A DNA stretch of 64,000 nt from assembly GCA_963790545.1 (NCBI GenBank), contig CAWBPA010000025.1, positions 248,001 to 312,000 on the forward strand, written 5' to 3'. This document shows positions 43,750 to 51,692 of the stretch, piece after piece (within the stretch, counting starts at the first letter, position 1; every line of letters begins with the position of its first letter). The notes under the pieces were generated by a model, which saw only the letters and a program-made list of their open reading frames with translations, ran no database searches and had not been told where the DNA came from. Origin of the DNA: DATBJG01 sp963790545. GTDB taxonomy: Bacteria > Acidobacteriota > Vicinamibacteria > Vicinamibacterales > JAMQPK01. Both the position numbers and the translations under genes were made by a program.

Positions 43750-45561
43750 GTGCAAGCCCTTTACATCATCATCCCCATCCTCGGCATCATGGCGATCGCG
43801 TACCGGTACTACAGCGCGTTCATTGCCGCGCGCATCATGGTGCTCGACGATACGCGCAAGACGCCGGCGCACACGCGTTACGACGGCCACAACTACTACC
43901 CCACGAGCCGCCTCGTGCTGTTCGGCCATCACTTCGCCGCCATTTCGGGAGCGGGTCCCCTCATCGGTCCGGTGCTGGCCGCGCAGTTTGGCTATGCGCC
44001 CGGGTTGCTGTGGCTGATTGCGGGCGTGTGTCTGGCGGGCGCCGTCCATGATGTGATGATCCTCTGGGCGTCCACGAGACGGGGAGGGCGCTCGCTGGCC
44101 GAGATTGCGCGCATGGAGATAGGACCGGTCGCCGGGTTCACGGCGGCCGTCGCCATCCTCTTTATCATCATCATTGCGCTCGGCGGCCTTGGACTTGCCG
44201 TGGTGAACGCGCTGCGCGAGAGCGCGTGGGGCACCTTCACGATTGGCATGACGGTACCACTCGCCCTCTTCATGGGCCTCTACATGTACGTCGTCCGCAA
44301 GGGCAAGATTGCCGAGGCGACGACGATTGGCGTGATCGGCCTGTTGCTGGCCGTGGTGCTAGGGAAGCCCCTGGCCGGCTCGGCGCTGGGACAGTACTTC
44401 GTGCTCTCGCGCGAGCAGTTGATCCTCGCGCTGGCCGGCTACGGATTCATCGCCTCGGTGCTGCCCGTGTGGATGCTGCTGAGCCCGCGCGACTATCTCA
44501 GCTCCTTCATGAAGATCGGGACGGTGGCGTTCCTGGTGTTTGGCGTCATCGTCGTCAATCCCGAGCTCAAGATGCCCGCGGTGAGCGAGTTCGTGAGCGG
44601 CGGCGGGCCGATTATCAAGGGGGCGCTCTTTCCATTCGTCTTCGTCACCATCGCGTGCGGTGCCGTGTCGGGCTTTCATTCGCTCATCGGCTCCGGTACG
44701 ACGCCAAAGATGATCAATCGGGAAAGCGACATCCGGCCGATCGGATATGGGGCCATGCTCGTCGAAGGCGTGGTCGGCGTCATTTCGATCATCGCGGCCA
44801 CGTCGCTCTTTCCGGGCGACTATTTCGCCATCAACGTGCCACCGGCGACCTTCGAGACACTCGGCATTCCCCCGGTCAATCTGTCAGACCTGCAGACCCA
44901 GGTCGGGGAGAACATCGCAGGTCGCACGGGCGGCGCCGTCTCGCTGGCCGTGGGCATGGCGCAGATCTTCAGCGGCCTGCCCGGGATGCGCGGGCTGATG
45001 GACTACTGGTATCACTTTGCGATCATGTTCGAGGCGCTCTTCATCCTCACGACCGTCGACGCCGGGACGCGGGTGGGGCGGTTCCTGGTTGGCGAGTTCC
45101 TCGGCCGTGTCTACCAGCCGTTCGAGCGTCACGACTGGATGCCCGGTGCGGTCATCTCGACGGCGCTCATCGTCTTCGGTTGGGCGTATTTCATCTGGAC
45201 CGGGAGCATCGACACGCTTTGGCCGCTCTTTGGTGTCGCGAACCAGTTGCTGGCAGGCGTGGCGCTTGCGGTCGCGACGACAATCATCATTAATATGGGG
45301 AAGGCGCGCTACGCGTGGGTCACGGCCGTGCCGATGGCGTTCGTGGCCACGACCACGCTCAGTGCCGGCTTCCTGAGCGTCCGGGACAACTACTGGCCGA
45401 TGGCGGTCGGTCCAAACGCGGCCCTCCGGGTGCAGGGCTATGTGAACAGCTTCTGTATGGTGGTCATGATGGTCATGGTCGTGATCATCCTGATTGCCGC
45501 CGCGCGCCGGTGCCTCAAGGTGGTGACAGGACGTCTGCCAGTGTTGGTGACCGACCCCTAA
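43750..45561 (+). CDS. cstA: CstA-family carbon starvation transporter
   Basis: 603 residues from GTG 43750, about 15 membrane helices. Signature FGHHFAAISGAGPLIGPVLA with FGYAPGLLWLIAGVCLAGAV, GAVSGFHSLIGSGTTPKMI and TTVDAGTRVGRFLVGEFLG, all standard for CstA/BtsT. Family members import pyruvate or peptides during carbon limitation by proton symport. The 3' end abuts a 24-bp tandem repeat that starts 2 bp after the stop codon. Confidence 0.93.
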   Translation: MQALYIIIPILGIMAIAYRYYSAFIAARIMVLDDTRKTPAHTRYDGHNYYPTSRLVLFGHHFAAISGAGPLIGPVLAAQFGYAPGLLWLIAGVCLAGAVHDVMILWASTRRGGRSLAEIARMEIGPVAGFTAAVAILFIIIIALGGLGLAVVNALRESAWGTFTIGMTVPLALFMGLYMYVVRKGKIAEATTIGVIGLLLAVVLGKPLAGSALGQYFVLSREQLILALAGYGFIASVLPVWMLLSPRDYLSSFMKIGTVAFLVFGVIVVNPELKMPAVSEFVSGGGPIIKGALFPFVFVTIACGAVSGFHSLIGSGTTPKMINRESDIRPIGYGAMLVEGVVGVISIIAATSLFPGDYFAINVPPATFETLGIPPVNLSDLQTQVGENIAGRTGGAVSLAVGMAQIFSGLPGMRGLMDYWYHFAIMFEALFILTTVDAGTRVGRFLVGEFLGRVYQPFERHDWMPGAVISTALIVFGWAYFIWTGSIDTLWPLFGVANQLLAGVALAVATTIIINMGKARYAWVTAVPMAFVATTTLSAGFLSVRDNYWPMAVGPNAALRVQGYVNSFCMVVMMVMVVIILIAAARRCLKVVTGRLPVLVTDP

Positions 45562-45562
45562 A

Positions 45563-45741
45563 CGCGGATCCTGCAAACCACCGGGACGCGGATCCTACGA
45601 ATCAACGGGACGCGGATCCTACAAACCAACGGGACACGGATCGTACAAATCAACGGGACGCGGATCTACGCGGATCTCACAACTTAACGGGACGCAGATC
45701 ACGCGAATCTCACAAATTACGGGACGCGGATCACGCGGATT
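45563..45741. repeat. 24-bp tandem repeat array
   Basis: About four 24-bp copies of ACGCGGATCCTACAAATC plus AACGGG, followed by three longer, degenerate copies (ACGCGGATCTACGCGGATCT, ACGCAGATCACGCGAATCT, ACGCGGATCACGCGGATT). Between CstA and the DLH-like gene. Confidence 0.92.
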
Positions 45742-45759
45742 CAACTTCTGGATACTCAC

Positions 45760-46644
45760 ATGTTTAATCCAGTCGTTCATCCACAGTCATTGCTCAGCAC
45801 GCCAATCACCCGCCGCGAATTCATCCGGCGTGCTGCAGTCACCGTCGGTGCCTTTGAACGAGCGGCGGTCGCCATTTCTGCGCAGGCCCAGCAGGATCCG
45901 CTCGAGTCCATCGCGCTGGCCTATCGCAGCACCGATGAAAAAATGACCATGGGGTACTTATCGCGGCCGAGAGCCGACGCGCAGGTGCCTGGTGTCGTGA
46001 TCGTGCACGACACGGCGGGACTGGACGACCGCATCAGGGATGTTGCCCGGCGGATTGCGGGGGAGCAGTACATGGTCGTGGCACCAGATTTTCTGTCACG
46101 TCAGGGTGGTACCGCGCACTTCCGTGGGAACGATGCCGACGTGGCGAAAGCGGTCGGCGGTGTGACGCGCGAAAACATTGTTGCAGACAGCGGCGGCGCT
46201 ATCGCGTACTTCAAATCGACCAAACGGCTGAGAGAAAACCGGGTCGCCACGATCGGGTTTGGTTGGGGAGCGGATGGTGCGCTTTCCGTGGCTGCCACTC
46301 ATCCGGACGTTCGGGCCTCGGTGGTGTTTCACGGCGTGCCGCGGGTTGACGCCAAATCATTGGCCAAGCTCCGCGCGCCTGTGCTGGCGATCTTTGCCGG
46401 CGAAGATACCGCCGCCACCCAGGCGATTCCCGCGCTTGAAGAGGCTCTCAAGAAAGCAAAGATTCAGTACGCAATCCAGGTCTATCCTGGCGTCCGGACC
46501 GGTTTCGACGACTCGACGGCCAAAGATCGGTACAACGCCGAGGCCGCCAAGGACGCCTGGGCGAAGGCGATGGCCCACCTCGACAAGTGGCTGAAAGAAG
46601 GCGCAGCCACGAAGGAAACTTCGACACCAAAGCCGACGCCGTAG
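45760..46644 (+). CDS. Exported dienelactone-hydrolase-like protein lacking catalytic Cys and His
   Basis: 294 residues with a Tat-type leader (TRREFIRRAAVTVGAFERAA). DLH fold markers: GYLSRPRADAQVPGVVIVHD, APDFLSRQGGT, ATIGFGWGADGALSVAATHP, AIFAGEDTAATQAIPALEEA, DAWAKAMAHLDKWLKEG. In active DLHs the nucleophile elbow is GFCxGG and the base is in YPGxxHGF; here the elbow is GFGWGA and the latter is YPGVRTGFDD. The Asp is kept. It is likely a non-hydrolytic binding protein, or the residues are replaced by others not evident. Confidence 0.85.
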   Translation: MFNPVVHPQSLLSTPITRREFIRRAAVTVGAFERAAVAISAQAQQDPLESIALAYRSTDEKMTMGYLSRPRADAQVPGVVIVHDTAGLDDRIRDVARRIAGEQYMVVAPDFLSRQGGTAHFRGNDADVAKAVGGVTRENIVADSGGAIAYFKSTKRLRENRVATIGFGWGADGALSVAATHPDVRASVVFHGVPRVDAKSLAKLRAPVLAIFAGEDTAATQAIPALEEALKKAKIQYAIQVYPGVRTGFDDSTAKDRYNAEAAKDAWAKAMAHLDKWLKEGAATKETSTPKPTP

Positions 46645-46681
46645 AAGCGGTTTCCTTCCGGCCTGCTGGAATTCTTCGAGG

Positions 46682-47506
46682 CTACTTGCCGACCAGGTGG
46701 GGAACGTCTTTCTCGTTTTCCAAGCAGGCGTATTCCAGCAAGTCCGTATCGACCGCAATGTGCTGATTGAGATTGACGGTCCACGGTTTGGTGTAGGCTC
46801 CGGGGTCGTCGATCGTCACGGCGATTTCCAGCGTGCCGAAGTTGGGACGACGAAAACGCTCCGTCATGCTGGCGCGGTCTGTCAATGGGCTGCCGTTGAA
46901 GTCGGCCCACAGGCCATCATTGAAGCCGACGGTTTCGACGACCAAGGTATCGCGTTCCCAACGGCCCGATGAGTACCCGTACCACGAAGGCTGGGGATCG
47001 CTCGGCATGGGACGGCCGTCGGTGAAAATCTGCCGGAACTCCATATTGCGCTCGTGGAGGATCACCAGCAGGCCCGGCACCTGAATGATCTTCTTCGGAA
47101 GCGGATGGGCGAGCATCTGGAGTGGCCCGAGCGGCAGGCACCGCGCATCCGGATTGTCCTTCGCGTTGTTCGCCTTCCGCTCGACTGCCAGCTTTTCCGC
47201 CCACGGCTGATATGGTGGGCCCCCTGCGAGTCCGTGAGCCAGGTCGAAAAACACCGTTCGAGGAGGAGCGCCGGTTCCCTCGACGACGCCGGCGTAGCCG
47301 TCGTTGAGCCAGACTCCAGAAAAATCCGGCCTGCCGTCGGCCGTCCGAGGCGCGCGCGCCGAAAGATTCGGTTTTCCGTCGCGCGTCCGCGGAATCCCGG
47401 GAGTGGGATAGCGAAGCCATTGCGCGGAGATCGTCGTGGCGCACAGTGCAATGGCCGTGACCACGATTGCGAGTGAGCCGCGTCTCGTGCCTGCAGAAAG
47501 TGTCAT
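46682..47506 (-). CDS. Secreted protein of unknown function (paralogue of 39072-39921)
   Basis: 274 residues from ATG 47506 with GGTTGGAG upstream. Signal peptide (SLAIVVTAIALCATTISAQ) followed by WLRYPTPGIPRTRDGKPNLS, DGRPDFSGVWLND, ARCLPLGPLQML, FRQIFTDGRPMPSDPQPSWY, SGRWERDTLVVETVGF, FRRPNFGTLEIAVTIDD. No known enzyme motif. Intact counterpart of the frameshifted paralogue. Confidence 0.85.
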   Translation of the reverse strand: MTLSAGTRRGSLAIVVTAIALCATTISAQWLRYPTPGIPRTRDGKPNLSARAPRTADGRPDFSGVWLNDGYAGVVEGTGAPPRTVFFDLAHGLAGGPPYQPWAEKLAVERKANNAKDNPDARCLPLGPLQMLAHPLPKKIIQVPGLLVILHERNMEFRQIFTDGRPMPSDPQPSWYGYSSGRWERDTLVVETVGFNDGLWADFNGSPLTDRASMTERFRRPNFGTLEIAVTIDDPGAYTKPWTVNLNQHIAVDTDLLEYACLENEKDVPHLVGK

Positions 47507-47516
47507 GGCTCCAACC

Positions 47517-48473
47517 TTACCGAATCGCGATGGGATTTCCGGGTGAACCGGTCGCACCTTTGAGCCGCAACGGCGCGAACACGTACGCGAACTCGTAGAC
47601 CTCGTCGCGCGCCAGATCTTCGGTTGCAATGTTCTCGTGGAGATAGATGCCGTTGCGCGCGATGAGCAGCTGGTGGACGGGCGCAGCGAGCGAACGGTCC
47701 GGGTTGGGACTGACCTCCACAGCCGGCGTATCGGCGCCAACCACGGTGACTTCTTCGTCGGCAAGCAGCTGCGCGGCGGCGAGGCCAAGACCAGGCGCGC
47801 TGCCCAGATACCGCGCGTTGTCCTTCGCCCAAAACGATCCCCAGCCCGTATGAATCAGCACCACATCGCCAGGGCGAATCTCGACGCGTTCACGCTGGAG
47901 CGCGTCCATCACATCTTTGGCGGTGATCTCATAGCCGGCCTGGAGCTGTGCGACGCTCCTGAGACGTGCTACGTCGAGCAGCACACCTCGAGTAACGATC
48001 GCGCCAACGTGTTCAATGCCAAGCTTGGTCAATCCGCCCGGTCGCGCAAAGTCGGCGCGACGGTTGCCGTTGTAGAAAAGTTCACCAATGCCAAAATGAC
48101 CGAGCCCGTCGAACTGGGTGCCAATCTGCCCCAGTTCTCCGCTGATGACCTCGTCGTGATAAATCGCCTCGTTCTTGCTCTGAATCACATAGGCCTGGGG
48201 AATGTGCAGGCTGAAGTGTCGCGTCGCTGGAAGCGGCATGCCCGCCTCGTAGACGCGGCCCAGCTGATACACCGTTCCCTTCGTGATGAGTCCCTTGGCC
48301 TCGAGCACCTTTGCCGACGTGATGCGATTGGCGGCCCCACGCTGATCGTCGGCGCCCCATCGCGACGGGTACCATCGGTCCGATTGTCCAAGGGTTGCCG
48401 AGCTCGTCAACATCAGCGCCGCCGTGAGCACCACGACCACCGTTATCGATTCTCGGCCTTTCGTGTACCTCAT
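47517..48473 (-). CDS. Exported cyclase-family (kynurenine-formamidase-like) hydrolase
   Basis: 318 residues, signal peptide (SITVVVVLTAALMLTSSATL). The metal-site motif reads GTQFDGLGHFG, the variant found in this bacterial branch of the cyclase family (His of HxGTHxD replaced by Gln), followed by VLLDVARL, GDVVLIHTGWGSFW and ADTPAVEVSPNPD. Metal-dependent amide/ester hydrolase of unknown substrate. Same strand as and 10 bp from the downstream secreted-protein gene, so probably co-transcribed. Confidence 0.85.
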   Translation of the reverse strand: MRYTKGRESITVVVVLTAALMLTSSATLGQSDRWYPSRWGADDQRGAANRITSAKVLEAKGLITKGTVYQLGRVYEAGMPLPATRHFSLHIPQAYVIQSKNEAIYHDEVISGELGQIGTQFDGLGHFGIGELFYNGNRRADFARPGGLTKLGIEHVGAIVTRGVLLDVARLRSVAQLQAGYEITAKDVMDALQRERVEIRPGDVVLIHTGWGSFWAKDNARYLGSAPGLGLAAAQLLADEEVTVVGADTPAVEVSPNPDRSLAAPVHQLLIARNGIYLHENIATEDLARDEVYEFAYVFAPLRLKGATGSPGNPIAIR

Positions 48474-48588
48474 TGCCGCCTCCCTCCTCTACGCCGCCAG
48501 GCTGAAGGCTATAGTAAACTCCGCTCGCTCGCTCCCGCTCGCCAAATACGGCTACCGCTGGGCGTAGCTGCACCAGTCCTAACCACGA

Positions 48589-49083
48589 GGAAGTGCGGGT
48601 CCCCTCGGTGGCGGACGAAGCCGCCCGCCAAGTCAGTCGCGAGCGGACGACGTTGGTGCAGGAACAAACGCGGCTAGATCAATCAGATGCGCAGCTGGCT
48701 GGCGCTGTGGGTGTCGGCTGCCCCGGCGTCGGACGCCGGGCTGGTGGACGACGGTGCGCGATTGGGCCGAGACGGGCTTGCCGCGCGCGCTGCAGGCGCG
48801 GCTCGAGCGCGCCGAGGCACGGTGGGCCGTCCTCGCGGCGCACCTCGCGGACCTCGATGCGCAGCAACAGGCCGTGGCGATGGCCGCGCCGGCCGACAGT
48901 GCGCTCGGGCGGTTGATTCGCCTGAAGGGCGTGGCGGCGACGAGTGCGTCGACACTGCTCGATGAAGGCTTGGTGTGGCGCGCCTTCCGCAATCGACGTG
49001 AAGTGGGCGGCCTCCTCGGCTTTACGCCCACGCCCTTTGAGAGTGGGGAACGGCGCAGGAACAAGGCATCAGTCGCGCGGGGA
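48589..49083 (+). mobile_element. IS110-family transposase remnant
   Basis: Degenerate C-terminal half of an IS110/IS1111 transposase in several frames: VPSVADEAARQVSRERTTLV at the start, then VRDWAETGLPRALQARLERA, LGRLIRLKGVAATSASTLLD, EGLVWRAFRNRREVGGLLGF. After FESGERRRNKASVARGI the family pattern is lost and a hairpin repeat begins. The catalytic N-terminal DEDD region and inverted ends are absent, so it cannot move. Cyclase gene upstream (opposite strand), AIM24 gene downstream. Confidence 0.8.
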
Positions 49084-49086
49084 ATC

Positions 49087-49145
49087 CGCGAGGTCACGGA
49101 GGTCACAGAGTGGTGTTTTGCTCTGTGTCCTCTGTGGCCTCTGTG
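49087..49145. repeat. CTCTGTG hairpin element
   Basis: Inverted arms GAGGTCACGGAGGTCACAG and CTCTGTGTCCTCTGTGGCC around a TGGTGTTTTG-type loop. 9-bp period. Related hairpin at 50982-51073. Abuts the end of the transposase remnant. Confidence 0.85.
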
Positions 49146-49178
49146 GTGAAACCACTGATATCGCACAGGGAGATCACC

Positions 49179-49979
49179 ATGGCCGCCATGCACGAAATCG
49201 ACTACAAGATCTTCGGTGATGACATGCAGTACGTCGAAGTCGAACTCGATCCCAACGAGGCCACCGTGGCCGAGGCGGGCGGCATGATGTACATGGATGA
49301 CGGCATCGAAATGGAAACCATCTTCGGTGACGGGTCACAGCAGCAAAGCGGGCTGATGGGCGCGCTCGTCGGCGCGGGAAAGCGCCTGCTGACCGGCGAG
49401 TCGCTGTTCATGACCGTCTTTCTCAACCGGAGCCCGCAGCGGAAAAAGGTCGCGTTTGGGGCGCCGTATCCCGGGAAGATCATTGCCATCCGTCTGTCGG
49501 AGGTTGGCGGTGAGCTGGTCGCGCAGAAAGACTCGTTTCTTGCCGCAGCCAAGGGCGTGAGCATCGGCATCGCGTTTCAGCGAAAGCTCGGCGCCGGCCT
49601 GTTTGGCGGCGAGGGGTTCATCATGCAGCGCCTTCAGGGCGACGGCTGGGCGTTTGTCCACGCGGGCGGAACGCTGCATGATCGAACGCTCGCACCAGGC
49701 GAACTGATTCGCGTCGACACCGGCTGTATCGTGGCGTTCCAGCCGTCGGTGAACTACGACATCCAGTATGTGGGAAAGATCAAATCGGCCCTGTTTGGTG
49801 GGGAGGGCTTGTTCTTTGCGACGTTACGCGGCCCGGGCCGTGTGTGGCTCCAGTCACTGCCGCTCAGCCGGCTCGCGAACCGAATCGTTTCGGCGGTGCC
49901 CGGGCTCGCACGTGGCGGTCGCGAAGAAGGTTCCATATTGGGAGGCCTGGGCAGCCTGCTCGACGGGGACAACAGATAA
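49179..49979 (+). CDS. AIM24/TIGR00266-family protein
   Basis: 266 residues from ATG 49179 (GGGAGATCACC upstream). Family pattern: MQYVEVELDPNEATVAEAGG, GESLFMTVFLN, LVAQKDSFLAAAKGVSIGIA, FGGEGFIMQRLQGDGWAFVH, FGGEGLFFATLRGPGRVWLQ. Small beta-barrel-like cytosolic protein of unknown role, widespread in bacteria and mitochondria. No signal or membrane helix. 43 bp upstream of the aldo-keto reductase on the same strand. Confidence 0.9.
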   Translation: MAAMHEIDYKIFGDDMQYVEVELDPNEATVAEAGGMMYMDDGIEMETIFGDGSQQQSGLMGALVGAGKRLLTGESLFMTVFLNRSPQRKKVAFGAPYPGKIIAIRLSEVGGELVAQKDSFLAAAKGVSIGIAFQRKLGAGLFGGEGFIMQRLQGDGWAFVHAGGTLHDRTLAPGELIRVDTGCIVAFQPSVNYDIQYVGKIKSALFGGEGLFFATLRGPGRVWLQSLPLSRLANRIVSAVPGLARGGREEGSILGGLGSLLDGDNR

Positions 49980-50022
49980 GGAGGGGTTAGGCGAGGTTAG
50001 GAAGGGGGTTAGGGAAATTCAT

Positions 50023-50958
50023 ATGGCACGTATCGGTCGTACCGACCTCGACGTCTTTCCACTTTGTCTGGGCGGCAACGTCTTCGGGTGGACGGCTGAC
50101 GAACATCAATCGTTTGCAGTCCTCGATGCTTACGCGGCAGCCGGGGGGAACTTCATCGATACGGCCGATGTCTACTCGTCCTGGATACCGGGCCACACGG
50201 GCGGTGAATCGGAAACGATCATCGGCCGCTGGATGGCGACGCGCACGGCGCGCGAGCGGACGATCGTGGCCACCAAGGTTGGGATGCTCTCGAACCTGAA
50301 GGGCCTGGCGCCGAAAACGATCCGTGCAGCCGCCGAGGGATCTCTCCGTCGGCTCGGCGTCGATCGCATCGACCTGTACTTCGCTCACGCTGACGATCCC
50401 GAGACGCCGCTCGAAGACTCGCTGCGCGCGTTCGACCAGCTCATCAAAGAAGGCAAGGTCCGTTACATTGGCGCTTCGAACTACACGGCACCACGGCTTG
50501 CCAAGGCGCTCGAGATCTCGACGCGCGAAGGGTTCGCCCGATACGTCGCATTACAGCCGCACTACAACCTCGTACATAGAAGCGACTACGAAGGTGCGTT
50601 GTCGGGCCTAAGCGTTCGAGAGCACATGGGGTGCGTCCCGTACTTCGGTCTGGCCAAAGGGTTTCTGACGGGTAAGTACCGGCCCGGGATCAAAATCGAC
50701 AGCCCGCGAGCGGATTCGGCGCGCGCCTACCTCAACGAGCGGGGCCTGCAACTGCTTGCCGTCCTCGACGATATTGCGGCCGCACATCACGTGCCAGTTG
50801 CGGCGGTCTCGCTCGCGTGGCTGCTGGCACAGCCAGGCGTGGTGGCCCCGATTGCCAGTGCCCGGACGGTGGAGCAGATCGCCGAGCTACTGCCGGTCGC
50901 CAGGCTTCGATTGAGCGAGGAAGAGGTACGGCGGCTGAGCGCGGTGACGGAGACGTAG
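50023..50958 (+). CDS. Aldo/keto reductase
   Basis: 311 residues from ATG 50023. Catalytic tetrad: Asp and Tyr in FIDTADVYSSW, Lys in VATKVGM, His in YFAHADDPETP. GASNYTAPRLAKALEIS and the NADP end IASARTVEQIAELLP are typical of YajO/IolS-like bacterial AKRs. Reduces aldehydes or ketones with NADPH; substrate unknown. Preceded by a GGTTAGG-rich leader (49981-50012). Confidence 0.9.
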   Translation: MARIGRTDLDVFPLCLGGNVFGWTADEHQSFAVLDAYAAAGGNFIDTADVYSSWIPGHTGGESETIIGRWMATRTARERTIVATKVGMLSNLKGLAPKTIRAAAEGSLRRLGVDRIDLYFAHADDPETPLEDSLRAFDQLIKEGKVRYIGASNYTAPRLAKALEISTREGFARYVALQPHYNLVHRSDYEGALSGLSVREHMGCVPYFGLAKGFLTGKYRPGIKIDSPRADSARAYLNERGLQLLAVLDDIAAAHHVPVAAVSLAWLLAQPGVVAPIASARTVEQIAELLPVARLRLSEEEVRRLSAVTET

Positions 50959-50981
50959 AAGCGACAGCCCAACCAACAATC

Positions 50982-51073
50982 AACGCAGAGTTCGCAGGGG
51001 TCGCGGAGGTCGCAGAGATTTGAATATATTAAAGATCTTCTGCGGCCTCCGTGCCCCCGGCGTCCTCTGCGTT
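50982..51073. repeat. CGCAGAG/CTCTGCG hairpin element
   Basis: Imperfect inverted repeat of about 38 bp arms (AACGCAGAGTTCGCAGGGG against the reverse complement of CCCCCGGCGTCCTCTGCGTT) around an AT-rich loop TTGAATATATTAAAG. Lies between convergent genes. Confidence 0.85.
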
Positions 51074-51105
51074 CCCGCTTTGGGATCGAGTCATTGCAAC
51101 CGGGA

Positions 51106-51618
51106 CTATCCCGATCCCAGAATCAGCTGTGTCAGCGCCGGCACTCGACCGACGAGGCGCGCGTAGAGCGCAAGCTGGCCGCGATGATATTCCTCGTGCG
51201 AGATCCCGTGATTCATCCAGGCCAGGCGCGTGCCGCGCTCGCCGTCGAACCGCGTAATGTGCTGCAGCAGAGCGAGCTCACCAGCTGCGGCCAGTTTGCG
51301 TGCGCCATCGGCGTGCGTCTGCTTCAGCAATTTGACGAGCGGCGCCTTCTTGGCCGTCGACGGCAAGCCGCGCGCATGTTCCTTGAGAAGCTGTGGGTAT
51401 GGCTTGCGGCGGAAATTGCCGTCGGGCCGCGACAGCTCGCCCGCCATCATCTGTCCTGACTCGACAATGTGAAGGCCGATCTCGGCAGCGCTCCGGCTTT
51501 CCTTGTGCGGTCTGAATTGCAGATCCGCTTCAGACAGATTCTCGATTTCCTTAATCACGCCCTGACGTGTGTACGCCCAGGCCTCGAGCAGTTCGTCGAG
51601 CAGTGAGGTCAACGCCAT
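51106..51618 (-). CDS. DinB-family protein
   Basis: 170 residues, four-helix bundle of the DinB/YfiT superfamily. Metal-binding histidines: IGLHIVESGQ, and HGISHEEYHRGQ. These enzymes act as thiol transferases (bacillithiol or similar) or metal-dependent hydrolases. Start ATG 51618 with AAGGAG upstream. No thiol-synthesis gene nearby. Confidence 0.88.
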   Translation of the reverse strand: MALTSLLDELLEAWAYTRQGVIKEIENLSEADLQFRPHKESRSAAEIGLHIVESGQMMAGELSRPDGNFRRKPYPQLLKEHARGLPSTAKKAPLVKLLKQTHADGARKLAAAGELALLQHITRFDGERGTRLAWMNHGISHEEYHRGQLALYARLVGRVPALTQLILGSG

Positions 51619-51635
51619 CGGTAGCTCCTTCTTGA

Positions 51636-51692
51636 AAAGGGGTCGAGAGTCTTTTTCGTCGAGAGCGCTCGAAAAAGACTCCCGACCCCTTT
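51636..51692. repeat. 23-bp-arm hairpin (AAAGGGGTCG type)
   Basis: Arms AAAGGGGTCGAGAGTCTTTT... (51636-51658) and its near-perfect complement (51670-51692), one mismatch. The stop codon of the metallo-beta-lactamase gene (51691-51693) overlaps the end of the right arm. Each arm ends in a run of T or A, so it could terminate transcription in both directions. Confidence 0.88.

Noticed and set aside
45563..45741. CRISPR-like array
   Set aside because: Units are contiguous 24-bp tandem repeats with no unique spacers and no cas genes nearby.
45760..46644. Active dienelactone hydrolase
   Set aside because: Nucleophile Cys and catalytic His are not at their places, so an activity call is not supported.
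49981..50012. Telomere-like GGTTAGG repeats
   Set aside because: Spacing is irregular (10-11 bp) and the stretch is short; more likely a G-rich leader than a functional telomere or heptad tract.
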